DNA of 64,000 bases from Zygnema cylindricum. Taxonomy: Eukaryota > Streptophyta > Zygnematophyceae > Zygnematales > Zygnemataceae. The notes under the pieces are model-generated. The model worked only from the letters and a program-made list of their open reading frames with translations, was not told the origin of the DNA and searched no databases. Where the stretch lies: the NCBI GenBank assembly GCA_037447655.1, contig JBBHKE010003089.1, forward strand, positions 1-64,000, written 5' to 3'. This document shows, piece by piece, positions 24,618 through 34,872 of the stretch. The position numbers and the translations under genes are program-made. Each line of letters opens with the position of its first letter. Within the stretch, counting starts at the first letter, position 1.

Positions 24618-25913
24618 GGTTATGGGCCCACACCCATGGCTACCCATTTTTGATGTATTAAAATATCACTACTGGAAGGATGCACTCGAGAACTACTTCG
24701 AGATGATGGAGCTAATGGATGTGGTGGATGGTACCGTGGCCGAAACATCAAATGGATGGAAAAGGAAAAATCATGAGTGTTTAAGGGTTATCAAGAACTC
24801 CTTGACTGAGGATTTGGTAATGTCATGCTTAAGTTTTAAAAGGGCATCTGATTTATGGAAGTGCTTAGAATGTATGTATGCAAAAACTTCTTTATATCAT
24901 TGGCTTAGTAGTGTTACCAAAATAGTTGAATTCAAGTATGTAGGATATGAGAAACACTGTATTGACTTACAAGTATTATTTGCAGAAAATGATTTGGCCA
25001 GAGGAAACTTTACAGATGCCCAACAATCTATATTATTAATGAGAAGTCTACCTAAAGAATATAAGAGTGCTTTAGATCGATTGACTTTAATTGATAAAAG
25101 GGATTGGAGCTTAACTGTTGCAAGACGTGCTGTTCTAGATGAAGAGGCTATTAGAATGGTGATATCAAGAAAAAGGAATATAAAGGAATTTAAGTCTTAG
25201 TTTCATAAAATTAAAAGGAATAGCGAGTTTGGAGATCGGCAAATGAATTGTTTTTATTGTAATGATTCGGGACATACCTTCAGGGTATGTCCATCATATA
25301 GAAGTGCATGTGTTACAGGGAAGTTTAGAGATGGATGGGACAACACCCTAGTTCGAAACCCAACAAGAAAGGAATCCAGTGCTTTCGTGAGTGAGAGACA
25401 AGACTCGACAAATGACAAAAGGTATACACCGTGTGTTGACGAATTTATGTTTTTACTGACCTTCTGTGGTGTTTGGAATGAAGTAAAAGAAGAGGTGACA
25501 GAAAAGGATTTGGTGTCTGTCCCTTTTTCAGACGTTAGATTGGTGAGTAAGAAAGAGTTACAGGAGGAAGAGTTGTTTGAAGTAAGAAAAATTAGAGGAA
25601 GTGAAGGTTACTTGGAAGTGGAAGCCGAAAAATACTTAAACATAAAGACTAATAAACTAAACCCAATTTATCTAGAAGGACAGGGCGAAGATATGAAGAA
25701 AACTGGAATTAGGAATGAGGTGTATAATGTGGATACTGGTGGAAGGAGTTATGTCATCGAAGATAGTGTGGTGAAGGACGAAAGAGAGAAAGACACGATT
25801 TCTGTGACCTTATCAGATGACAAATCTGTGAGTGAAAATTGCCTACAAAAAAGTTTGTTAACTGAAGCAAGAGGAGTTGAAGGAAGATATGGACACTTAG
25901 AAGCAGAAACTAG
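24592..25913 (+). pseudogene. gag of group II, copy 1 (one nonsense codon; runs into the gap)
   Basis: Starts MAEICYGQQVMGPHPW: the ATG is in the LTR and the primer site codes QVMGP. The UBN2-like gag domain (NSLTEDLVMSCLSFKRASDLWKCLE) is open to a TAG at 25198-25200; copy 3 has CAG here. The same frame continues with the knuckle CFYCNDSGHTFRVC (CX2CX4HX4C) and a long charged tail with repeated VTEKDLVSVPFSD-like segments. It reaches the run of N at 25914. No pol domain is visible before the gap. Confidence 0.85.
24618..24630 (+). other. Primer binding site, group II
   Basis: GGTTATGGGCCCA right after LTR terminus ACAACA; matches the half initiator tRNA-Met pattern. Confidence 0.82.
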
Positions 25914-26477
25914 NNNNNNNNNNNNNNNNNNNNNNNNNNNNNNNNNNNNNNNNNNNNNNNNNNNNNNNNNNNNNNNNNNNNNNNNNNNNNNNNNNNNNNN
26001 NNNNNNNNNNNNNNNNNNNNNNNNNNNNNNNNNNNNNNNNNNNNNNNNNNNNNNNNNNNNNNNNNNNNNNNNNNNNNNNNNNNNNNNNNNNNNNNNNNNN
26101 NNNNNNNNNNNNNNNNNNNNNNNNNNNNNNNNNNNNNNNNNNNNNNNNNNNNNNNNNNNNNNNNNNNNNNNNNNNNNNNNNNNNNNNNNNNNNNNNNNNN
26201 NNNNNNNNNNNNNNNNNNNNNNNNNNNNNNNNNNNNNNNNNNNNNNNNNNNNNNNNNNNNNNNNNNNNNNNNNNNNNNNNNNNNNNNNNNNNNNNNNNNN
26301 NNNNNNNNNNNNNNNNNNNNNNNNNNNNNNNNNNNNNNNNNNNNNNNNNNNNNNNNNNNNNNNNNNNNNNNNNNNNNNNNNNNNNNNNNNNNNNNNNNNN
26401 NNNNNNNNNNNNNNNNNNNNNNNNNNNNNNNNNNNNNNNNNNNNNNNNNNNNNNNNNNNNNNNNNNNNNNNNNNNNN
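25914..26477. other. Assembly gap (564 N)
   Basis: Run of N. The sequence left of it is the gag-II tail; right of it are 129 bases of unassigned sequence and then a second gag-II copy that begins in mid-domain. The gap may hide a missing LTR or pol, or be a collapse or misjoin of two similar elements. Confidence 0.99.
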
Positions 26478-26605
26478 GAGGATGTATGAACTTAAGTTGA
26501 TAAAGCCATTGTAACGATTCGGTTACTATATTTCTTCAAAAACGTATGTATGTAAAATTCGTGAAGGTATTAAATCTACGGAAAAATTTTGAATTCATAC
26601 TGTAA
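26478..26605. other. Unassigned sequence after the gap
   Basis: 128 bases that match no LTR or gag segment in the window; they change abruptly into gag-II at about 26606 (ggtaccttggtcgaaac). Nothing recognisable. Confidence 0.5.
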
Positions 26606-27934
26606 GACGGTACCTTGGTCGAAACATCAAATGGATGGAAAAGGAAAAATCATGAGTGTCTAAGGGTTATCAAGAACTCCTTGACTGAGGATTTGGTAAT
26701 GTCATACTTAAGTTTTAAAAAGGCATCTAAATTATGGAAGTGCTTAAAATGTATGTATGCAAAAACTTCTTTATATCATTGGCTTAGCAATGTTACCGAA
26801 ATAGTTGAATTCAAGTATGTAGGAGGGAGTATGGAGAATTACTGTATTGACTTACAAGTATTATTTGCAGAAAATGATTTTGCAGGAGGAAACTTTACAG
26901 ATGCCCAACAAGCTTTATTATTAATGAGAAGTCTACCTAAAGAATATAAAAGTTCTTTAGATCGATTCAATTTAATTGATAAAAGGGATTGGAGATTAAC
27001 TGTAGCAAGACGTGTTGTTCTAGATGAAGAGGCTAATAGAAAGGTTTTATCAAGTAAGAGGAATATAAAGGAATCTAAGTCTCAATTTCAGAAAATTAAA
27101 AAGAATAGCGAGTTCGGAGATCGGCAAAAGAATTGCTTTTATTGTAATGATTTGGGACATACCTTCTGAGTATGTCGGTCATATATAAGTGCATGTGTAA
27201 CAGGGAATTTCAGAGATGGATGGGACAACAACCTAGTTCGACCATCAACAAGAAGAGAATCAAGTTCTTTCGTGAGTGAGAGACAAGACTCAACCGATGA
27301 CAAAACGCATACACAGTGTGTTGACAAATTTATTTACCTACCGACCTTCTATGTTGTTCGCAATGAGGAGAAGGAGGTGACAGAAAAGAATTTGGTGTCT
27401 GTCCCTTTTCCCGACGACAGATTGGTGAGTACAAAAGAGTTACAGGAGGAAGAGTTTATTCAAGTAAGGAAAAATGATGAAAGAAGAGATGGACACTTAG
27501 AAGCAGAAACTAGAAATAAGGTGGATGTGGAAATTGATGAACTAAGAGAAGAACAAAGAAAAACTGTTCAGAAAATTGGATCGAGAAAAGAAGTTTGTGG
27601 GAGTGAAAAATGTAATAGAAATGCAAACGTTAGAAATATAGGAAAAAAAAATAGGAGGAAAAGAGTGCAGCTGAAAAGAAGAAGAATCAAAATTAAAATT
27701 TCTCAGATGAATGAAGTTAATAGGAATAGCAAATCTACGAAGAAAAACATAGAGGTAAAACAGAAAATTAACATTTTTGACATTAAAAGAGTAGAAAACA
27801 ATGACAAAAATGAAAATTTTCAGAAAAGACAAAAGATAATGAAGAAAACAAAGAGAAGATACAATATTCAATGGATCAAGGGCAAAAGAAAGCATGCTCG
27901 AAAAGAGATTAAGAGAAGAGAGCGGGAGAAATGA
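26606..27934 (+). pseudogene. gag of group II, copy 2, 5'-truncated, with Lys/Arg-rich tail
   Basis: Begins in mid-gag (VETSNGWKRKNHECLRV) with no start codon. The UBN2-like domain and CCHC knuckle CFYCNDLGHTF follow, but the last Cys codon region is interrupted by TGA (27168). A second frame from 27272 repeats the VTEKNLVSVPFPD tail and then becomes extremely basic (27540-27934, rich in KRRRIKIK, NRNSKSTKKN, KGRKHARKEIKRREREK patterns), ending at a TGA. The basic tail has no counterpart in the pol-bearing groups, so group II may be a gag-only lineage with its own C-terminus. This is inference. Confidence 0.75.
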
Positions 27935-28984
27935 TTTTCTAGAAAATGTGAATTTAGAGAAATCTTAATTTTGGAAAAACTTATATTAGAGGCATGTCTT
28001 AGCTCCTTTTGACATTCAATATTTTTGGTAGGATTTTAGATTTAATGTTATTTCTTGTTGAGTTAGTTGAAAAGAAACAAAAAGTGTTTCTTATGTATGT
28101 TTGAAAAACCGAAGGAGGTAGCGGAAGCAGTGGTGAATCATCGGAACCAGTTTACGTCGCGAAGCAGTGACGCAGCATAGCAGCGTAGGGATGACGTGGA
28201 AGTATTTGATAGGGGGAAGGTACAACAATTGGTTGATGAAAGTGGGTAGAAGATAGATATTTTTAACAAATACTGATCATATGAGTAAGTGAGGATTACG
28301 GGTAGCATTCAGAGTTACTAGAGAGATGTGTTCTTTTTGAAAGGACAATTTGACGTTTATGGCATAGGGGGAGCTATTACGGGATGATATTCAAATATGT
28401 TAGTTTGTAAAATTCATAGAAATTAAGAAAATGGTTGATAAAGTTATTCATGGAAGACAGAGAGTGTTTGAATATTAAAAGATTAACTCGGCAAAGAGGC
28501 AGTTGTCAAGACGAGGAAGTTTGGAAGACATGGCAGGAACGCAGCAGAGGCTGTGGAGAATTAGCGGAAGCAGTTCGCTTCGCAACGCATCAACGAATGA
28601 AGCAACGCAGCGGAAAAAGTGGTGTTATTACGTTATCCAAAGTGACAATTTCACATTTATGACTTATGGGGAGCTGTTACAGGACAAATTCTGCAAGATG
28701 GTGGTTTTCAGCAAGACAAATGGGACGTGGCGACGTCAGCAAAACAATAGTGATATATTGTTTTGGCTAATATTTTTGAATCATTAGTAGTGGAGGTTGA
28801 TAGAGAATTTTTAATCTCTAAATATTCCACATTCTTCAGTTTATTTGTATTTCCATTAGGGTAGAAATATCTGCATGGACTATTGAGTCTAAAGCTTTAG
28901 GGGAGTGTTGAAATTGAAAGCTTTAGTTTTCAGTAGATCAGGCTATGAGGAGGAAGTTAAGAGTGAAAGGAGCAGCTGCTAGAG
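27935..28984. other. Non-coding end of group II internal region
   Basis: About 1 kb without a credible ORF. It includes a degenerate direct repeat of about 45 bp (around 28347-28390 and 28645-28690, both with a ggggagct-ttac core after a gacaattt motif), GCAGC-rich bits near 28150 and 28560, and a CTAAAGCTTTAGGGGAG stretch at about 28890 that resembles the polypurine tract of group I but is not followed by an LTR. Confidence 0.5.
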
Positions 28985-29160
28985 CTGCGATGTAGAACTA
29001 GCCCAGCGTAGCAGCAGAGCAGTACTCACTGCATACTGTATTCATACTGCGCTGCGATGTCGAACTAGCGCAGCGTAGCAGCATAGCAGTACACGCTGCA
29101 TACTGTATTCATACTGCGCTGCGATCTCAAACTAGCGCAGCGTAGGAACATACGATGCAT
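28985..29160. repeat. 67-bp tandem repeat, 2.6 copies
   Basis: Units start at ctgcgatgt 28985, 29052 and ctgcgatct 29119. Each includes a gaactagcgcagcgtagcag core and, in the first two, a gcatactgtattcatac end. It lies just upstream of the group II LTR and resembles the CAG-rich spacer of group I. Confidence 0.85.
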
Positions 29161-29197
29161 ATTTTTATAGGTGCACGAAACTACATTTTTGGGGGAG

Positions 29198-30121
29198 TGT
29201 TGTTTTGAAAAGTTTGTTTCGTGCGTACGCGACAGTTTGTGCGCTATGGAATTTAATGTGGAGATTCGAATGGATTCATGGAGTGGGGGAGCGAACGAAC
29301 GAATATAATTTAAGTGATGTAAAAGACTCACTGAGTGGCGGGTACAAGCATTGACAAAAGGACGGCGGATCGCGAAGCGATCCGATGTGGAATAAACGAA
29401 ATGTTGAAGTATGCACCGCTGGTACAACGCAGTTGCGACGCAAACAGGACAACGCAACTACGGTTATTTTGGATGAATATGCGCCGGCGGTACGGAGCAG
29501 CTGCAACGCAGACGATTCAACGCAGCTGCGGTTACCCTGATACGATCCGCACGGACAAAGCAGCTGACGCAGGTGCGAATAATATGACTAGTATAGATTG
29601 TGAGTAATGATATTTACTTAGTGGTAGCTTGGTTTTTGACGTACGAAGATTGTGGAGATGTCGGTGTAAATATTATGGACAACATAGTTTTGTCTTTTTC
29701 CTAATTAATTATTAGTGTAGATTTGTTCGGTTTGACATACCTCGAACTATTCGGGTATACTTACAATAGTTTAAGTAGATGGTAGATACCGTACGGCTGG
29801 TATGCCTGCGTACATTCAGTAGTGAACTCTCTGAGTATAACTTGTAGGACTTAGAATATTTTGAGTATCGCAGTCAAGTTTATCAAAGCAATGGCAAACT
29901 GTTTTCTGCATCTTTGACCTGTTGGTGTGATCATTCTGTTTGGTGCTTTCATGTGAAACTTAGGGAGTTTACAGTGTATATGGTATACTGCATATTGTTG
30001 CAGTTTGAGGTAATTCCTTTTATTGTGGACTAAACTGTATTGTCTGTAACACAGCTGGTTTTGAGGTAGTCTGTGGGTGTTTCCGTGAGTAATCCATGGT
30101 TGAAATAGGCTGTGGACAACA
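29198..30121 (+). repeat. Group II LTR, second copy (shared by two units)
   Basis: TGTTGTTTTGAAAAG ... GGACAACA, preceded by GGGGGAG and followed by GGTTATGGGCCCA (30122-30134). It is therefore flanked by a polypurine tract on the left and a primer site on the right, acting formally as both a 3' and a 5' LTR. Confidence 0.87.
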
Positions 30122-30905
30122 GGTTATGGGCCCACACCCATGGCTACCCATATTTGATGGATCAAAATATCACTACTGGAAGGATGGGCTCAAGAGCTAC
30201 TTCGAGATGATGGAGCTAATGGATGTGGTGGACGGTACATTGGTCGAAACATCAACTGGATAGAAAAAGAAAAATCATGAGTGTCTAAGGGTTATCAAGA
30301 ACTCCTTGACTGAGGATTTGGTAATGTCATACTTAAGTTTTAAAAAGGCATCCGAATTATGTAAGTTCTTAGAATGTATGTATGCAAAGACTTCTTTATA
30401 TCATTGGCTTAGCAATGTTACCGAAATAGTTGAATTCAAGTATGTAGGAGGTAGTATGGAGAAACACTGTATTCACTTACAAGTATTATTTGCAGAAAAT
30501 GATTTGGCAGGAGGAAACTTTACAGATGCCCAACAAGCTATATTATTAATGAGAAGTGTACCTAAACAATATAAGAGTGCTTTAGATCGATTGAATTTAA
30601 TTGATAAAAGGCTTTAGAGTTTAACTGTAGCAAGACGTGTTGTTCTAGATGAAGAGGCTAATAGAAAGGTTTTATCAAGTAAGAGGAATATAAAGGAATC
30701 TAAGTCTCAGTTTCAGAAAATTAAAAAGAATAGCGAGTTGGGAGATCGACAAAAGAATTGCTTTTATTGTAATGATTTGAGACATACCTCAGGGTATGTC
30801 CGTCAAATAAAAGTGCATGTGTTACAGGGAATTTCAGAGATGGATGTGACAACAACCTAGTTTGACCATCAACAAGAAGAGAATCAAGTTCTTTCGTGAG
30901 TGAGA
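30096..30905 (+). pseudogene. gag of group II, copy 3, decayed
   Basis: ATG in the LTR (30096), primer site read as QVMGP, gag domain with TAG at about 30259 (TGG in the paralogues) and another stop at 30615. It is open from 30306 (LTEDLVMSYLSFKKASELCKFLE). The knuckle region at 30760-30795 is frameshifted. The sequence resembles gag-II up to SERQD at 30911 and then switches abruptly to integrase of group III. Confidence 0.82.
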
Positions 30906-30910
30906 GACAA

Positions 30911-33456
30911 GACGATTGGTCTATATACACTAAGGTATATTTTCTTAGACATAAGTCAGAGGTACTAAGATGTTTCAAAGAATACAATGTATGGAGTGAA
31001 AAATTACATGAAGCCTCAATAAATGAGATAAGAAGTGATAATGGGAAAGAATACACCTCAAAGGAATTTGAAGAATTTCTTAAAGAAGAAGGAATCGATC
31101 ATGAGAAAACAACTATTTATAATCGGAACAAAATGGAGTGATAGAAAGAGCGAATAGAACTTTAAGAGATATGTCGAGAAGTATGCTAACTGATAAAAGA
31201 ATAGGATTGAAGTTTTGGGCTGAGTCTATGAACTATGCTAACTTTATCAAAAATAGAGTGTTAACTTTGGCAAATAAGCAGGAAACTCCGTATGAAAGGT
31301 GGACAGGAAGAAAACCAGATTTGTCTAGTTTAAGAGTGTTCAGAAGTCAAGTCTACAGTTTGGACTCCGATAAACTAAATGGAAGTTAGTGGGAAGAGAG
31401 AAACCAAGATATCTTGTAGGATATGATGAGAGAACAAAAGGATATCGAGTATATGACTTGAAAATGAGAGATATCATTTTGGTAAAACATATAGTGGTGA
31501 TGAATGAAGTAAAGTCTATTGATCCATTCAAATATAACAAAAAAGTCAAAATCAGATTTAAATCGGGTCAGTATTCTGACTTTGACTTGGGAAATGAAGA
31601 GAAGGAAGACGGGGAGAAGGAAAAATCTACAGATGTGCCAAAGGAGAAGGACGAAAAGACAACATCCGAAGTACCACCACAATACGAAGTGGAAACCGAC
31701 GAAGAACTTGATCAAACGCCGAAATTGGAAGATAAGGGAGATGGAAATCTTCCTTAACGAAACCCGAGGATGCCTTCCATACCGGCGTCAGATTTTGAAG
31801 GAGGAAAAAGAAGTAGTAAACGGCTTGAAGAAAGACATGTAAATAATAAACTCACAAAGATGTCTCACCTAGAAGAACCTCAGTCATACTTAGAGGCTAT
31901 AAATACCTTAGAATCAGCCGGTGGATCACTGACATCAATGAACAAATGGCCTCTATCATAGAAGCCAATACATAGGAGTTGGTAGATTGTCCACCGAAAA
32001 GAAAACCGATTGAATGTAAGTGGGTTTTTAAGCTTAAACTAAACCCAGATAACACCATTGAAAGATATAAGGCTAGGTTGGTTGCTAAAGGTTCTACTCA
32101 GAAAGAACGAATAGACTATGAAGAAACCTTTGCACCCGTAGTCAGATTCCCTTCTATCACAATCCTCTTAAGTTTAGCCGCAGCTGAGGATAGGGAAACA
32201 CACCTGATGGATATTAAGACCGCCTTCTAACACAGAGAGTTGGAAGAAGAAATCAACATGAGGCAATCGAAAATATTCGTGGAAAATGGAGAAGAAAGCA
32301 AGGTGTGCAAACTAATAAAATCACTTTATGGCCTTAACCAAGCCCCGCGACAATGGAACATATAATTGAACGAATTTCTGACAGGTTTGGGATACATTAA
32401 AATAAGTTCAAATCACTCCATATATATATATTTGAGGATGAAAATAGAGTGATATTTATTGCTATATATGTAGATGATTTGTTATTGTTAAGCAAGTCCT
32501 TAGATAAAATTAACAAACTGAAATAGGATCAAAAAAGTCAGTTTGACATGAAAGATCTCGGCAAAGCGAATTACATTTTGGGGATTCAAATGGAGAGGGA
32601 TAGAGGGAATAGAATGATAAGACTTACTCAAAAAAAGATTATTGGTAATATGCTAAAAAAGTTTCAGATGGAGAAAGCAAATGGGTGTACCACTCCCATG
32701 GATCTAAAGAAAGTATCGGAGGGGAGTGAAGATGGAGGGATATTGATTTTGAATGATGAGATGGATTTGGAAGAAAAAAGGTAAGGAATTCTTTATCGAC
32801 ATATTGTAGGCAGTTTAATTAACTTTATGAATTGTACAGGTCCGGACATAGCTGCAGCTGTAAGTGTTCTCAATAGAAGTCTAAATGAACGTAGGAAAAG
32901 AGACTAGGAAGCAACCAAAAGAGTGATGAGATATTTGGTGGGAACAAGGGAAATATGGTTGCATTTGGCAGGGGAGCACACTGACATCACCACTGAGAGT
33001 GATGCCAGTTATCGGGATGTGCCTTTGAGACGACGTACAACTGGATATGTGTTGCAAGTTGGATCTGGTGCATGCTGTTGGAGTAGCAAAGAACAGAAGT
33101 AGTTGCTTAGTCCACTATGGAGGCTGAATATATGGCTTCATGTGTTGCCACTAAAGAATTAATATGGGTAAAATCTCTACTCAAAGAACTTGGGTTCATG
33201 AAAACTGGAACTCATAATGTCTTTTGTGATAATCAAGTTGCTATCTTTATCGCTGGTAATCCAAAACACCATTTCAAAGCTAAACATATCGATATAAGAC
33301 TAAGATTTGTCAAAGAGAAGGTTGAGAATAAAATAATTACACTGGTTCATAAAAGTGATAATGAGATGATTGCAGACACGATGACAAAAACCGGTGCCTT
33401 CTCCTTAATTAAAATTTTCCAGAGAAAATTGTGGACTTATATTAAAAGTTGACTAA
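30911..33456 (+). pseudogene. pol of group III type fused to gag-II (integrase core, RT, RNase H)
   Basis: Starts inside integrase (WSIYTKVYFLRHKSE), so protease, zinc-binding domain and the first catalytic Asp are missing. SDNGKEYTS and IERANRTL follow, then the LSSLRVF...VYSLDSDK region, a frameshifted acidic linker, RT ([32 protein letters not shown] at 31990-32095; YVDDLLLLSKS at about 32467) and RNase H (CDNQVAIFIAGN, KHIDIRLRF). It is broken by many stops. It is much closer to the pol at 55831-59267 than to groups I or IV. Its 3' flank is a group III LTR, so this unit is a II/III chimera. Confidence 0.85.
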
Positions 33457-33469
33457 AAATTAAGGGGAG

Positions 33470-34370
33470 CGTTGAAAAGAACTAATTATTATTCACTTCT
33501 TAATTTAGACTCTAGAGTGAAGAGAGAGAGAGAGTCACCATGGTTGCCGCCATAGTCAGAAAGAAACAGGTAGACATGTAGACAGATTGATAGATTACCA
33601 AAATGTTGCCCTAAACAGGATTTGAACCTTGGTCTGCAAAGTACTATGTCGACACACGCCTTAACCATTTAAGCGTTAATGAAACGATACACGTATGTGG
33701 TTCCGTAATTAATTAAAGTGTTACGGAAAACGTCATTTTCACTTAAACATTCCAAAATTGACGAAACGTCATTTATAATCAAACGACGCTCGCGGGCAGG
33801 AATCTAACTGTGTAAAAACATTATCGGACGGACGTTGTCGCCCCCGCCAAACTCGAATGAATCTTCGGCGGATTTCGGATATAGCCGCGCGCTGTGCCAC
33901 GTGGACGCCACGTCATTGGACGCCTGAAAGGATGAAAGGAGGAACGATGGCTCCCAAGTTGACAAGTGTCAACTAGAAGGCCATGTTGTACAAAGGCCGT
34001 ACAATAAGTACAATCGGCCACTTTACCTTCTTGTACTATACACTCTTTTGATTGGCCTAGGGTAGAGTAGTAGGTAGTTGTGAGTAGAAGTTAAGGGACT
34101 AAGCGTGTTTGAGGCTTCTCTCTCCAGATGACCTTTTGTATTTATAGGCCATCTTTGGCCAACCATAACTAACTGCTCAAGGGAGCAAATTCAGTGATTC
34201 TTTTTGCGTTTGACTCAGGGGAGTCTTGTCCTCACAAGGGTGAGGGTGGTCAGAATATTTGTGTGCTTGGGCGGCATATATTGAGTGAGAAATTGAAAGG
34301 AGAAAATATTATCCCAGAGGCTTTACATAGGCTGCTAATTTTGTGGGTTAATGGAGACCACATAATTTCA
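33470..34370 (+). repeat. Group III LTR (shared between chimeric units)
   Basis: CGTTGAAAAG (T of TG mutated) ... AATTTCA, 901 bp, preceded by TAAGGGGAG. It holds an antisense tRNA-like module (33607-33680), GTAC motifs and a gccacgtgg G-box near 33896. A stem-loop TGCTC-AAGG-GAGCA lies at 34174-34187 and a second, GACTC-AGGG-GAGTC, at 34212-34225. It is followed by AGTTATGGGCC, a primer site with one change. Confidence 0.88.
33607..33680 (-). other. tRNA-like module (A-box and B-box) antisense in LTR-III
   Basis: Read on the minus strand it has TTAAATGGTTAAGGCG (A-box-like, 33657-33674) and, 28 bases on, GGTTCAAATCC (B-box with one mismatch to the GGTTCGANTCC consensus, 33618-33628). Length and spacing resemble a decayed tRNA gene. 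I do not propose a functional tRNA: the cloverleaf stems are poor. Confidence 0.5.
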
Positions 34371-34859
34371 AGTTATGGGCCTACTGACATCAACACTTGG
34401 AGTGATGCCAGCTATGGGGATGCTCCTGTGAGGAGATGCACGTCTGGATATGTATTGTATGTGGGTGATGGAGCTTGCTGTTGGAGCAACAAGCAGCAAA
34501 AGGTCATTGCCCAGTCTACCATGGAGGCTGAGTACATGGCTTCTTGCTCTGCTGTAAAAGAACTAATGTGGGTCAAGTCTTTGCTTGGTGAGCTTGGTCA
34601 TCTTAAGAGTGGTATCCAAAAAGTGTTTTGTGATAATCAGGCTGCCATTGCCATTTTTGCCAATCTTAAACATCACATTAAAGCCAAACACATGGACATT
34701 AGACTTAGCTTTGTTAGAGAGAAAGTAGAAAACAAGATAATCAGTATGGAGTATAAACTAGATAGTGAAATGGTAGCAGATATGATGACCAAACCTATGC
34801 GTTCTCCTAAACTAATTTTATGTCGGGAGAAGTGTGGTCTTAAAATAAATTGTGACTAG
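34371..34859 (+). pseudogene. RNase H end of pol-IV fused directly to an LTR-III primer site
   Basis: AGTTATGGGCCTA (34371-34383) is followed at once by TDINTWSDASYGDAPVRRCTSGYV..., i.e. gag, protease, integrase and RT are all missing. The RNase H domain is well preserved (TWSDASYGD, STMEAEYMASCSAVKELMWVKSLL, CDNQAAIAI, KHMDIRLSFVREK, ADMMTKP) and nearly matches group IV at 41023-41500 rather than group III. It ends with a normal stop, then AAATAAGGGGAG and LTR-IV. Confidence 0.87.
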
Positions 34860-34872
34860 CAAATAAGGGGAG

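Noticed and set aside
24618-24626. GGTTATGGG as a telomere-like (Allium-type) repeat
   Set aside because: It occurs once at each LTR terminus, never in tandem, and always in the primer-site context followed by CC.
25714-25760. Protease-like VDTGGRSYVI in the group II gag tail
   Set aside because: It resembles the DTGA motif, but the flanking sequence shows no protease features and copy 2 lacks it.
34194-34370. Conserved ILFAFDSGESC-type ORF in LTR leaders of groups III, IV and V as a real peptide
   Set aside because: The similarity follows the conserved RNA stem-loop region and the frame is broken in several copies; nucleotide-level conservation explains it better.
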